64,000 nucleotides of DNA from a bacterium (GTDB taxonomy: Bacteria > Desulfobacterota > Binatia > DP-6), in NCBI GenBank assembly GCA_026129405.1, contig JAHCID010000001.1:1674001-1738000 (forward strand), in the 5' to 3' direction. How positions within the stretch are numbered: the first letter of the stretch is position 1; each line of letters starts with the position of its first letter. The notes under the pieces are model-generated. The model ran no database searches and had not been told where the DNA came from. It was given only the letters and a program-made list of their open reading frames with translations. Positions 1-7,769 of the stretch are shown here, one piece after another. The translations under genes were made by a program, and so were the position numbers.

Positions 1-1128
1 CACCGGGACGTCGACGCCGTCGCGCGTCCGGCAGCGCAGCTCGCACGTGAGCGGGGGGCGATCGGGCATCGTCGACGCGATCCAGGCGTCGACTTCGGGG
101 ATGCCCCGCCGGCGCAGGTCCGGCGGCAGCAGCTCGCGTGCGTGCCGGCCGACGAACTCCGTGGCCGACCACCCGAAGAGGCGCTCCGCCGCCGGATTGA
201 AGGTCTCGATGTGGCCGCTGCCGCCGAACGTGACGACGGCGTCCACGGCCGTTTCGAGGATCGCCCGCAGCCGCGCGTCGCGGTCGTCGAGCGCCTCCTC
301 GGCGCGCCGGCGTTCGCTTACGTCCGTGAAGAAGGTGATGACGCCGTCGGCGGGTCCGTAGCGCCCGCGCCGCAGGGGCTGGGAGCTGACCGACAGCCAG
401 ACGCGCTGCCCGTCGCCGCGGCGCACGCCGTAGGTGGCCTGACAGGGCTGGCCCGTTCGCAGCGCGACGCTCGGCGGCTGCTCGTCGCCCGGTAGCGGCC
501 GGCCTGCTTCCGTGACCGCGTCCCATCGGGTGTCGAACGCCGTGCGCCCGAGCAGCTCCGCGGTGCCGAGGTCGAGTAGGCGCTCGGCCATGGCGTTGCA
601 GGCGGTGATCGTACCGTCGCTGGCGTGGACGACGATGCCTTCGGACACGCCGTCGACCACTTGACGATGCAGGAGCTCGCGGCGCTGCAGGGAGCTCTGG
701 ATGCGGCGCGCGTGCGTCATGTCGATGGCGGAGGCGACGATCTCGACGACGGCGCCGTCGCGGACGAGCGGCGTCAGCGTGAGATCGAGGACGACCGCGC
801 GCCCCGTCGCGCCGGTCGGAGTCGGTTGGAATCGCACCGTCTCGCCGCCGGCGGCCTTGCGGACGGCGGCTTCGAGCCGTGCCCGTGCCGGGGCCGAATT
901 GGCCCAGGGTCGAAGCGTCCAGCAGGGACGACCCAGCACGGCGTCGCGGTGCGTCCCGAAGCGGGCGAGCGTGGCGCGGTTCACTTCGCGGACGCGTCCG
1001 TCGGGCTCGAGCACTGCCGCGTAGACGCCCAGGCCGTCGAGGACACTGCGGAGTCGCGTGTCGGCGGCGTCCGCTTCCGGACGGTGCGGCGGTCCGGACG
1101 GGGCGCTGTCCGGCGCGCCGCTCGTCAT
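1..1128 (-). CDS. PAS-domain sensor protein, C-terminus off the window
   Basis: Read on the minus strand from the ATG at 1128, this frame is open to the window edge, so the C-terminus and any kinase domain are not visible. At least three PAS-like repeats follow one another: one near residues 20-130, a second starting with the run VSEGIVVHASDGTITACNAM, and a third with AVVTFGGSGHIETFNPAAE. Each has the usual 'where the note of origin becomes the template' PAS core and a following linker (for example FFTDVSERRRAEEALDDRDA). PAS domains sense small ligands, redox state or light. No membrane segment is visible in the first 370 residues, so this part is probably cytoplasmic. The start overlaps the stop of the upstream receiver gene (ATGA), so the two are translationally coupled and probably form one signalling pair. 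A histidine kinase output is likely but not seen. Confidence 0.75.
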   Translation of the reverse strand, partial: MTSGAPDSAPSGPPHRPEADAADTRLRSVLDGLGVYAAVLEPDGRVREVNRATLARFGTHRDAVLGRPCWTLRPWANSAPARARLEAAVRKAAGGETVRFQPTPTGATGRAVVLDLTLTPLVRDGAVVEIVASAIDMTHARRIQSSLQRRELLHRQVVDGVSEGIVVHASDGTITACNAMAERLLDLGTAELLGRTAFDTRWDAVTEAGRPLPGDEQPPSVALRTGQPCQATYGVRRGDGQRVWLSVSSQPLRRGRYGPADGVITFFTDVSERRRAEEALDDRDARLRAILETAVDAVVTFGGSGHIETFNPAAERLFGWSATEFVGRHARELLPPDLRRRGIPEVDAWIASTMPDRPPLTCELRCRTRDGVDVPV

Positions 1129-1856
1129 CGCGGTCCGGGCTCGAGCATGGCAGTCAGGCGCCGGCGCAGCGCCGCGAGCTCCGGCGAGCGAAACGTGCGC
1201 CGGCTGCGCTCGAGGACGTCGACGGCGTCGACGACGGCATGCGTCATGCGTTCCAGCCGCGGGCAGCTGAGCAGCTGGCACGGCGCGACGCCGGCGGCCC
1301 GAGGGCGATCCTCGACGGCCGCCGCGAGGCGCGCGAGAACGGAGACGCAGTCCGCGATCATGGCGAGCGTGCGGGTGACGAAGACGCCGGTGTCCTCGCG
1401 GTCGCCCGGAGAGATCGGGGCGGCCGCGAGTGCCAGCAGGTGGCGCCGCAGCATCGCGAGGCCGCGCCCGCTCCGCGTGGTGGCCACGGCGCGTTCGACC
1501 TCGGCGGTCAGATCCGGAAGCTCGATCGGCTTGGTCAGGTAGGCGAGCACGGGCAGCGCGACCGCCTGCTGGGCCGACGAGAAGCTCGGATAGCCGGTGA
1601 CCAGCACGACGCCCAAACCGTCGTCCCGCGCGCTCGCGGCGCGCACGAGGGCCAGGTCCTCGTTGCCGGGCATCGTGACGTCCGCGACCAGGACGTCGAC
1701 CGGTTCGCCTTCGAGACGACGCAGCGCCTCGCCACCGTCCGCAGCGCCGGTACAGACGTAGCCCGCGTGGCGCAGCAGATCGCACGTCGACTCCCGGAAC
1801 GTCGGCTCGTCGTCGGCGACGAGCACGCGCCCGCGGGACGGCTCGACGGCGATCAC
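1125..1856 (-). CDS. Response regulator receiver protein without a known output domain
   Basis: A 243-residue protein with an N-terminal receiver domain (about 10-125). The acidic pair is D15/D16 (VLVADDEP), the likely phosphoacceptor is D59 (VLVADVTMPG), the switch Thr is T87 (LVTGY) and the conserved Lys is K109 (LTKPIE), so the phosphorylation chemistry looks intact. The remaining ~115 residues are Ala/Arg/Leu-rich, look helical and match no DNA-binding domain I know. I chose the GTG at 1856 because it overlaps the TGA of the upstream LuxR-type gene (GTGA), and the receiver begins right after it; longer upstream reading is shadow sequence of that gene. The downstream PAS gene overlaps it again, so the three genes are one coupled operon. 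The C-terminal part could be a protein-interaction or histidine-phosphotransfer-like helical domain, which I cannot prove. Confidence 0.85.
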   Translation of the reverse strand: MIAVEPSRGRVLVADDEPTFRESTCDLLRHAGYVCTGAADGGEALRRLEGEPVDVLVADVTMPGNEDLALVRAASARDDGLGVVLVTGYPSFSSAQQAVALPVLAYLTKPIELPDLTAEVERAVATTRSGRGLAMLRRHLLALAAAPISPGDREDTGVFVTRTLAMIADCVSVLARLAAAVEDRPRAAGVAPCQLLSCPRLERMTHAVVDAVDVLERSRRTFRSPELAALRRRLTAMLEPGPR

Positions 1857-2479
1857 GCGGCGACCAGGCCCAGCTGGATGGCACGGCGGACGAGCGCTGC
1901 GGCGCCGCGGACGCCCAGCTTCGTCATGATGTTCTGCCGGTGCGTGTGCACGGTCCTCACGCTGAGGTTTCGGAGTCGAGCGATCTCCGGGTTGCTGAGG
2001 CCCTCCGCGAGCAGCTCGAGCACGTCCTGCTCGCGCTGCGTGAGCGGCGGTGTGCGCTCGGAGACGTCGTCGGTCGGCCGGCAGACGAGATCCGCCACCA
2101 GCGGGCAGAGGAAGCCGGTGCCGCGCGCGGCGCTCTGGATCGCGGCGAGCAGCTCGGAGAACGCCGCGTCGCGCGAGACGCATCCTCGGGCGCCGTGCTC
2201 GATCGCCTGGAGGACCTCACGTCGATCCCGGAACGGGGCGACGACGATCTGTGGGACCGCCGTGGCCCAGGCCGGTGACGGCTGCCGGTCGGTGAAGCGC
2301 TCGCAGACGACGATCGCCACGTCGACGTTCGGTGTCGTCGCCGCGTCGTCGAACGGCGCGTCTACGAGGGCGATGCCCGGCTCCTGGCGGAGCGTCGCGC
2401 CGATCGTCTCGCCGATGAGGCGCCGCGCGCTCACGACGGCGACGCGGATCGTGTCGTGCCCCTCTTGACTGCCCGACAT
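1853..2479 (-). CDS. LuxR/NarL-type transcriptional regulator with degenerate receiver
   Basis: 208 residues. The C-terminus (about 143-205) is a clear LuxR-type helix-turn-helix: LTQREQDVLELLAEGLSNPE followed by IARL and SVRTVHTHRQNIMTKLGV. The N-terminus has the length and fold pattern of a receiver, but the usual acidic pair is replaced by SAR (VAVVSARRLIGE), and the strand that should end in the phosphoacceptor Asp reads VAIVVCERF. It therefore looks like a pseudo-receiver not controlled by normal Asp phosphorylation. It is first in a coupled operon with the receiver protein and the PAS sensor, so those two may act on it by protein contact. The ATG at 2479 is the only good start before the receiver-like domain; a GAAGG run lies about 10 bases upstream. 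Confidence 0.88.
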   Translation of the reverse strand: MSGSQEGHDTIRVAVVSARRLIGETIGATLRQEPGIALVDAPFDDAATTPNVDVAIVVCERFTDRQPSPAWATAVPQIVVAPFRDRREVLQAIEHGARGCVSRDAAFSELLAAIQSAARGTGFLCPLVADLVCRPTDDVSERTPPLTQREQDVLELLAEGLSNPEIARLRNLSVRTVHTHRQNIMTKLGVRGAAALVRRAIQLGLVAA

Positions 2480-2565
2480 CGTTCCATGCCTTCATGCGGG
2501 GCCGCCCGCGGAGCCTTCGGCTCGCGACCCGGCCCGGCCGCGCGACAAGGCGATCACGAAGCACC

Positions 2566-2594
2566 CACTAAGGGGGCGCGGGGGTCCCTGTCAA
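2566..2594 (-). promoter_or_regulatory. Candidate sigma-70 promoter of the LuxR operon
   Basis: On the minus strand TTGACA (2594-2589) is followed after 17 bases by TTAGTG (2571-2566), about 85 bases before the regulator's ATG. The -35 is consensus and the -10 is weak. The surrounding gap (2480-2664) is less GC-rich than the genes and holds no other gene that I can see. Confidence 0.35.
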
Positions 2595-2664
2595 CGTTCG
2601 GGATACCGCAGTCATGCTGCTACTACTACAATCTGCCTAGGTAAATCGCATCTGCATGTCGGCG

Positions 2665-3345
2665 TCATGCGGTAGGCGATGGTGTATTACGGGTGGCCGC
2701 CCGCGCGCGTGCAGGCCTCGCCGCGGGGCGCACGAACGCGCGCTCGACGAGGTCGCGCAGCCGGCGCACCAGCGCCTCGCGCGGCTCGCGCATGCCGTGC
2801 GTCACCCAATCGGCGAGCAGGACCTGATCCATCACGCTGAACGTCTTGGCGAGGAAGTCGGGATCCTCGTCGACGAACGCGCCGTCCGCGACGCCGCGGC
2901 GGAAGACGTCGGCCTGCAGCGTGTGTATCTCCTGCCAGGTGCCCACCTGCGTCGCGCCGCCGAGGGCGGGGCCGAGGGCCCACGAGACGCCGGAGCGCAG
3001 ATGCGTGCGCAGGAAGTCCGGGTGCTCGACGAAGTAGCCGACGTAGATGTCGATCAGGCCGAACAGCGCCTCGCGCGGCGGCAGCTCGCGCGCGGCGAGC
3101 TCGCGCGCGAGGCGCAGCAGCTCCTGGCCGCGCACCTCGAGCAGCGCGGCGTAGAGCTCGGTCTTGCCCGGGAAGACCGAGTAGATCGTGCCCATCGAGA
3201 GGGCCGCGCGTCCCGCGATGTCCTGGACCTTGGCGATCTCGAAGCCGCGCTCCGCGAACACGCGCTCGGCGGCGCCCAGGATGTGCTGGCGATAGACGTC
3301 CTCGCGGGCGCGTCGCGCTTCGTCGCGGGGTCTCCGTTTCGCCAC
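2665..3345 (-). CDS. TetR/AcrR family regulator (probable controller of the adjacent catabolic operon)
   Basis: 226 residues starting at the GTG at 3345 (VAKRRPRDEARR). The N-terminal helix-turn-helix is clear: ILGAAERVFAERGFEIAKVQ and then ALSMGTIYSVFPGKTELYAA, the usual TetR 'G.(I/L)Y..F..K..L' signature. Residues about 75-200 form the helical ligand/dimer domain. Longer reading upstream of the GTG runs through the divergent promoter and is not credible. It faces the luciferase-like oxidoreductase gene at 3452 across a 106-base gap that carries a consensus -35, a 9-bp inverted repeat and a second small repeat. That is the standard arrangement for a ligand-released repressor of both itself and the divergent operon. 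The ligand is unknown and is presumably the operon's substrate or its CoA ester. Confidence 0.88.
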   Translation of the reverse strand: MAKRRPRDEARRAREDVYRQHILGAAERVFAERGFEIAKVQDIAGRAALSMGTIYSVFPGKTELYAALLEVRGQELLRLARELAARELPPREALFGLIDIYVGYFVEHPDFLRTHLRSGVSWALGPALGGATQVGTWQEIHTLQADVFRRGVADGAFVDEDPDFLAKTFSVMDQVLLADWVTHGMREPREALVRRLRDLVERAFVRPAARPARARAATRNTPSPTA

Positions 3346-3356
3346 GGCGCAGCAAC

Positions 3357-3401
3357 TACCATTCGCGGTGGCGGGTTGACAACTCGAAAAAACGAATGGT
3401 A
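3357..3401. promoter_or_regulatory. Candidate TetR operator: 9-bp inverted repeat
   Basis: TACCATTCG (3357-3365) and its exact reverse complement CGAATGGTA (3393-3401) flank 27 bases that include the -35 of the plus-strand promoter; the right arm covers its -10. A second short repeat, TTCGC-gcct-GCGAA (3403-3416), follows. The left arm starts 12 bases upstream of the tetR GTG. Binding there would block both divergent transcripts. Confidence 0.5.
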
Positions 3402-3405
3402 ATTC
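3376..3405 (+). promoter_or_regulatory. Promoter of the catabolic operon
   Basis: TTGACA (3376-3381) is followed at 17-18 bases by GTAATT/TAATTC (3399-3405), in an A/T-rich patch with six A's, unusual in this window. The operon's first ATG (3452) is preceded by GGAAGGAGG (3437-3445), a strong ribosome binding site. Confidence 0.55.
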
Positions 3406-3451
3406 GCGCCTGCGAAACGGCGATTTCGCCCCGCCCGGAAGGAGGCGCCTC

Positions 3452-4573
3452 ATGGAGTTCGGGATCTTCTCGCAGATGCACGTGCCGCCGTGGGACGACG
3501 AGCACTCCCGCTTCATGCGCGAGGTCGAGGTCTCGGTGGCCTGCGACGACGTCGGCTTCAAGTACGACTGGTCGCCGGAGCATCACTTCCTCGAGCACTA
3601 CTCGCACCAGCCCGCACCCGAGGTGTTCCTCACGTGGGTGGCGTCGCGCACGAAGCGCATCCACGTCGGCACGGCGATCACGAACATCACCGCCGCCGTC
3701 AACCACCCGGCGCGCGTCGCCGAGCGCATCGCGACGCTCGACCACCTCTCCGAGGGCCGCGTCGAGTTCGGCACCGGTCGCGGGTCGTCGTCGGCGGAGT
3801 GGGGTGGGTTCGCCATCCCCTCGGCGTCGGAGACGAAGCCGATGTGGCGCGAGTCGCTCGAGCAGATCCCGCGCATGTGGCGGGACGAGCCCTACGAGTT
3901 CGAGGGCAAGTACTTCCGCATGCCGCAGCGCAACGTGCTGCCGAAGCCCTACTCGAAGCCGCATCCGCCGATGTGGGTCGCGTGCTCGAGCCCGGCGACC
4001 TTCGCCGAGGCGGGCGAGCTCGGCCTCGGCTCGCTGTGCTTCACCTTCGGGACGCCGTCGGAGATCGCCGAGAACGTCCGCAACTACAAGGAAGGCATCA
4101 AGCGCTGCACGAAGCCGATCGCGGGCTTCGTCAACGACAACATCGCCGTCACCACGAACATGTTCTGCCTCGAGGACGGCGACGAGGCGCGCGACCTCTA
4201 CTCGAAGGCGAAGGTGGGCGCGTTCACGGGCTACTTCTTCAAGTGGCTCGACTCGATTCCGCGCCCGAAGGGCCTGCCGCCGACCGGCCCGATCCCGCCG
4301 CTGCCCGACCCGACGCCCGCCGACCTCGCGGCCGGGCTCGCCGTCGGCGGCCGCCAGATCGGCGCGCCCGAGGAGATCGCGAAGGTCATCCAGATGTACG
4401 AGGACATCGGCGTCGATCAGCTGATCTACGCGCCCTTGACCCTCACGCTCGACCAGAAGTACGTGCTCGAGTCGATCGAGACCTTCGGCAAGCACGTGCT
4501 GCCGAAGTTCGACAAGGACCCGGTGCATTCGACGACGCGGCAGCGTGAAGCCGCGGTGCGCGCCGCGGCCTGA
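3452..4573 (+). CDS. LLM class flavin-dependent oxidoreductase (bacterial luciferase-like), operon gene 1
   Basis: 373 residues with the luciferase-like TIM barrel. It starts MEFGIFSQMHVPP and contains the family pattern WSPEHHFLEHYSHQPAPEVF, then ARVAERIATLDHLSEGRVEF and GTGRGSSSAEW. Members use FMN or F420 and act as monooxygenases or dehydrogenases; this FMN-type subgroup usually oxidises small organic substrates with reduced flavin supplied by a partner. No flavin reductase is encoded in the operon. A strong GGAGG site precedes the ATG. It leads an eight-gene operon under a divergent TetR. A close paralogue lies at 50746-51900 and shares the NVLPKPxxKPHPP and DPVHxTTRxRE blocks. The substrate cannot be told from sequence. 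Confidence 0.9.
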   Translation: MEFGIFSQMHVPPWDDEHSRFMREVEVSVACDDVGFKYDWSPEHHFLEHYSHQPAPEVFLTWVASRTKRIHVGTAITNITAAVNHPARVAERIATLDHLSEGRVEFGTGRGSSSAEWGGFAIPSASETKPMWRESLEQIPRMWRDEPYEFEGKYFRMPQRNVLPKPYSKPHPPMWVACSSPATFAEAGELGLGSLCFTFGTPSEIAENVRNYKEGIKRCTKPIAGFVNDNIAVTTNMFCLEDGDEARDLYSKAKVGAFTGYFFKWLDSIPRPKGLPPTGPIPPLPDPTPADLAAGLAVGGRQIGAPEEIAKVIQMYEDIGVDQLIYAPLTLTLDQKYVLESIETFGKHVLPKFDKDPVHSTTRQREAAVRAAA

Positions 4574-4608
4574 GCCACGGCAGGCCGGACGGCTCGCGAG
4601 CGGAGCGA

Positions 4609-6063
4609 ATGGGATTCGAGACCTGCGACGAGGTGCTGATCGGCGGCCGCTGGGAGCGTGCCGAGGGCGGCACCTATCCGGTGATCGACCCCGCGACCGA
4701 GGAGATCGCGGGGCACGCGCCGCAAGCGTCGATCGCACAGGTCCGGCGGGCGGCACGGGCCGCCCGCGAGGCGTTCACGAGCGGCCCGTGGCCGCGCATG
4801 TCCGGTGCCGAGCGCGGCGCGCTGCTGCGCAAGGCAGCCGAGCGCTTCCGCGCCATCCAGGCCGAGCTCGTCGACCTCGCGATCGCCGAGACCGGCGCCG
4901 TGCGCATCGTCGCCCAGACGCAGCAGGTGGGCGCGGTGCCGGTGCGGCTCGAGAAGTACGCCGAGCTGGCGGCGCGCCCCGTCGACGCCGGCGTGCTGCC
5001 GCGGGCGCAGCCGGGCGGGCTCGGCGGCGGCATGGCGACGCGCGAGCCGATCGGCGTGGTCGCGTGCATCACACCGTTCAACTTTCCGATGACCAACTGC
5101 GCCGGGAAGATCGGGCCGGCGCTGGCCGTCGGCGACACGGTCGTCGTGAAGCCGGCGCCGCAGGATCCGCTCTGCGTCGCGGCGCTCTGTCGCACCGTCG
5201 CCGAGGTGCTGCCGCCGGGCGTCGTGAACTTCGTCTGCGGCGCCGGACCGGACGTCGGCGCCGCGCTGGTCGACAGCGACGACGTCGACATGGTGTCGTT
5301 CACCGGCTCGACCGCCGTCGGCACCCGCATCCAGGAGGCGTGCGCAAGGCGTCTCAAGCGCACGCTGCTCGAGCTGGGCGGCAAGTCGCCGCAGATCGTC
5401 TTCGCCGACGCCGACCTCGAGCGGGCGCTGCGCGGCGCGATGCAGGTGTGGACCTTCCACTCGGGGCAGATCTGCATCGCCGGCACGCGGCTCCTCGTCG
5501 AAGAGTCGATCTACGACGCCTTCACGCGGCGCCTGGTGGAGGGCGCGAAGCGCCTCAAGATCGGCGACCCGCGCGACGCGGGCACGGTCGTCGGCCCGCT
5601 GGTCTCCGCGCAGCAGCGCGATCGCGTGCTGGCCATGATCGACGCCGGGGCGACGGAGGGCGCGACCATCGCCTGCGGAGGCAAGCGGCCGGCGCAGCCG
5701 GCGCGCGGCTTCTACGTCGAGCCGACGCTGTTCACGCACGCGACCAACGCCATGTCGGTCGCGCGCGAAGAGTTCTTCGGCCCCGTCGTCACGGCCATCC
5801 CCTTCCGCGACGAGGACGAGGCGATCGCGCTGGCGAACGACTCCGACTACGGGCTCTACGGCTATGTGTGGACGGGCGACACGACGCGCGGCGTGCGCGT
5901 CGCGCGCGCGCTTCGTACCGGCACGGTGCAGGTGAACTGCGCGGCGGGCATGCATCCCGACGCGCCATTCGGCGGCTACAAGCAGAGCGGCATCGGCCGC
6001 GACGGCGGCGAGTGGGCGCTGCTCGCGCACAGCGAGCTCAAATACATAGGGTGGCAGGCATGA
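4609..6063 (+). CDS. Aldehyde dehydrogenase family protein, operon gene 2
   Basis: 484 residues, normal family length. Signature blocks in order: the cofactor-site strand ITPFNFPMTNCAGKIGPAL and VVVKPAPQDP, the Rossmann glycine motif FTGSTAVGT (about residue 232), the catalytic Glu block LELGGKSP (about 262), the catalytic Cys in SGQICIAGTRL (about 294) and EEFFGPVV near the C-terminus. All catalytic residues are present. It should oxidise an aldehyde to the acid with NAD(P)+, plausibly the product of the alcohol dehydrogenase or the luciferase-like enzyme in the same operon. It begins 35 bases after gene 1, with GGAGCG just before the ATG. Its TGA overlaps the next ATG (ATGA). Confidence 0.93.
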   Translation: MGFETCDEVLIGGRWERAEGGTYPVIDPATEEIAGHAPQASIAQVRRAARAAREAFTSGPWPRMSGAERGALLRKAAERFRAIQAELVDLAIAETGAVRIVAQTQQVGAVPVRLEKYAELAARPVDAGVLPRAQPGGLGGGMATREPIGVVACITPFNFPMTNCAGKIGPALAVGDTVVVKPAPQDPLCVAALCRTVAEVLPPGVVNFVCGAGPDVGAALVDSDDVDMVSFTGSTAVGTRIQEACARRLKRTLLELGGKSPQIVFADADLERALRGAMQVWTFHSGQICIAGTRLLVEESIYDAFTRRLVEGAKRLKIGDPRDAGTVVGPLVSAQQRDRVLAMIDAGATEGATIACGGKRPAQPARGFYVEPTLFTHATNAMSVAREEFFGPVVTAIPFRDEDEAIALANDSDYGLYGYVWTGDTTRGVRVARALRTGTVQVNCAAGMHPDAPFGGYKQSGIGRDGGEWALLAHSELKYIGWQA

Positions 6064-7769
6064 GCTTCGACACGATCATCAAGAACGGCACGGTGGTGGA
6101 CGGCTCGGGGCTGCCGAAGCGGGTGGCCGACGTCGGCATTCGCGACGGCATCATCACCGACATCGGGCGGCTGTCCGGTGCCGCGAAGAAAACCATCGAC
6201 GCCGACGGGCTCGTCGTCATGCCCGGCATCGTCGACGCCCACACGCACTACGACCCGCAGCTGACGTTCGAGCCGTTCGGGACCTCGTCGTGCTTCCACG
6301 GCGTGACGTCGGTGGTCGCCGGCAACTGCGGCTACTCGATCGCGCCGGTGAAATCGGCCGACCGCGGCTGGATCACGAAGCTCTTCGCCAAGGTCGAGGG
6401 CATGTCGCCGAACGTCCTCGGCGAAGGCCTGCCCTGGGACTGGGACAGCTTCCCGTCGCTCATGGAGAAGCTCGACAGCCGCCTCGGCATCAACGCCGCC
6501 GTCTACATCGGGCATTCGGCGATGCGCCGCTGGGCGATGGGCGAGGCCGCGTCGGAGCGCACGGCGACGCCCGACGAGATCGAGACCATGCAGAACATGG
6601 TGCGCGAGGCGATGCGCGCCGGCGCCGCCGGCTTCACGTCGTCGCACGCGCCCACCCACGTCGACCACGAGAAGCGGCCGGTGCCGTCGCGCCATGCCGA
6701 CTTCGACGAGGTGCTGGCGCTGGCCGCCGCGGCCGGCGAGGGCGGCGCGGGCTCGATCGGCTTCCTCGCCCGCACCGCCGTGCAGGGCTACGACGCCGAG
6801 GACCGCGAGCGCATCGTCAGGCTCGCGCATGCGTCGGGCCTGCCGGTCGTCGTGCAGGGCATGGGCTACCGGCCCGGCCAGCGTGCCATGTGGGACAACC
6901 AGACGGGCTTCCTCGCCGACGCGCGCAAGCAGGGCGCGGCGGTGTTCTCGATGCTGCGCACGCAGCCGTTCATGCGGCCGTTCAACTGGAAGCGCGGCAC
7001 GTCGCTGTTCGACGGCGTGTTCCACTGGCGCGACATCCAGGCCGCCGACCCGACGCAGCGTCTCGCGCGCATGAAGGACGCGAACGCCCGCCAGGAGCTG
7101 CGTTGGGCGCTCGACAACCCGAACAAGGACCCCGACAAGGGTTCGACGTTGCCGCCGCCCGCGATGACCGCGCTCTTCGTCGACCGCTCGAAGACCGACC
7201 CGGGCGCCGAGGGCAAGAGCGTCGCCCAGCTCGCGAAGGACCGCGGCGTCCATCCGGCCGACATCATCTGCGAGCTCGCGGTGGCCGACGGGCTCGAGAC
7301 GCAGTTCCTGTGGAACAGCGAGTCGCCGGCGTGGATCGAGGCCAACGGCGAGTCGCAGCGCAACCCGCACATGATCATCGGTACCGGCGACGGCGGCGCG
7401 CACGCCGACCGCGACGACGGTGCCGAGTGGTCGACCTACTTCATCCGCGCCTGGCTGCTCGACCGCGAGCACATGACGCTGGAAGAGGGCGTGCGCCGCA
7501 TCACGCACCAGCCGGCGATGATCTGCGGCATCCCGCTGCGCGGGCTCCTCGCCCGCGGCTTCCACGCCGACGTGATGATGTTCGACCCGACCCGCATCCA
7601 GCTCGGCAAGAAGCAGCTCGTCGCCGACATGCCCGGCGGGGAGGACCGCTGGCAGGTGAAGCCCGAGGGCATCGTGCGCGTCATGGTGAACGGCGAGGTG
7701 ATCGTCGAGAACAACCAGCTCACCGGCGCGCGCTCGGGCCGCGTGCTGCGCATCGGCAATCAGGGCTGA
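6060..7769 (+). CDS. Amidohydrolase of the N-acyl-D-amino-acid deacylase type, operon gene 3
   Basis: 569 residues. The amidohydrolase metal motif is H61-T-H63 in GIVDAHTHYDPQ, followed by GNCGYSIAPV, whose C90 matches the metal-bridging Cys of D-aminoacylases and dihydroorotase-like relatives. MIIGTGDGGAHADRDDGAEW near residue 440 supplies the late metal/catalytic Asp region. The family hydrolyses acylated D-amino acids or other amides and carbamates, with one or two zinc ions; the sequence does not fix the substrate. The start overlaps the aldehyde dehydrogenase stop (ATGA). In this operon it could open an amide or release a carboxylate from a nitrogen-containing substrate. I see no export signal, so it is cytoplasmic. 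Confidence 0.85.
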   Translation: MSFDTIIKNGTVVDGSGLPKRVADVGIRDGIITDIGRLSGAAKKTIDADGLVVMPGIVDAHTHYDPQLTFEPFGTSSCFHGVTSVVAGNCGYSIAPVKSADRGWITKLFAKVEGMSPNVLGEGLPWDWDSFPSLMEKLDSRLGINAAVYIGHSAMRRWAMGEAASERTATPDEIETMQNMVREAMRAGAAGFTSSHAPTHVDHEKRPVPSRHADFDEVLALAAAAGEGGAGSIGFLARTAVQGYDAEDRERIVRLAHASGLPVVVQGMGYRPGQRAMWDNQTGFLADARKQGAAVFSMLRTQPFMRPFNWKRGTSLFDGVFHWRDIQAADPTQRLARMKDANARQELRWALDNPNKDPDKGSTLPPPAMTALFVDRSKTDPGAEGKSVAQLAKDRGVHPADIICELAVADGLETQFLWNSESPAWIEANGESQRNPHMIIGTGDGGAHADRDDGAEWSTYFIRAWLLDREHMTLEEGVRRITHQPAMICGIPLRGLLARGFHADVMMFDPTRIQLGKKQLVADMPGGEDRWQVKPEGIVRVMVNGEVIVENNQLTGARSGRVLRIGNQG

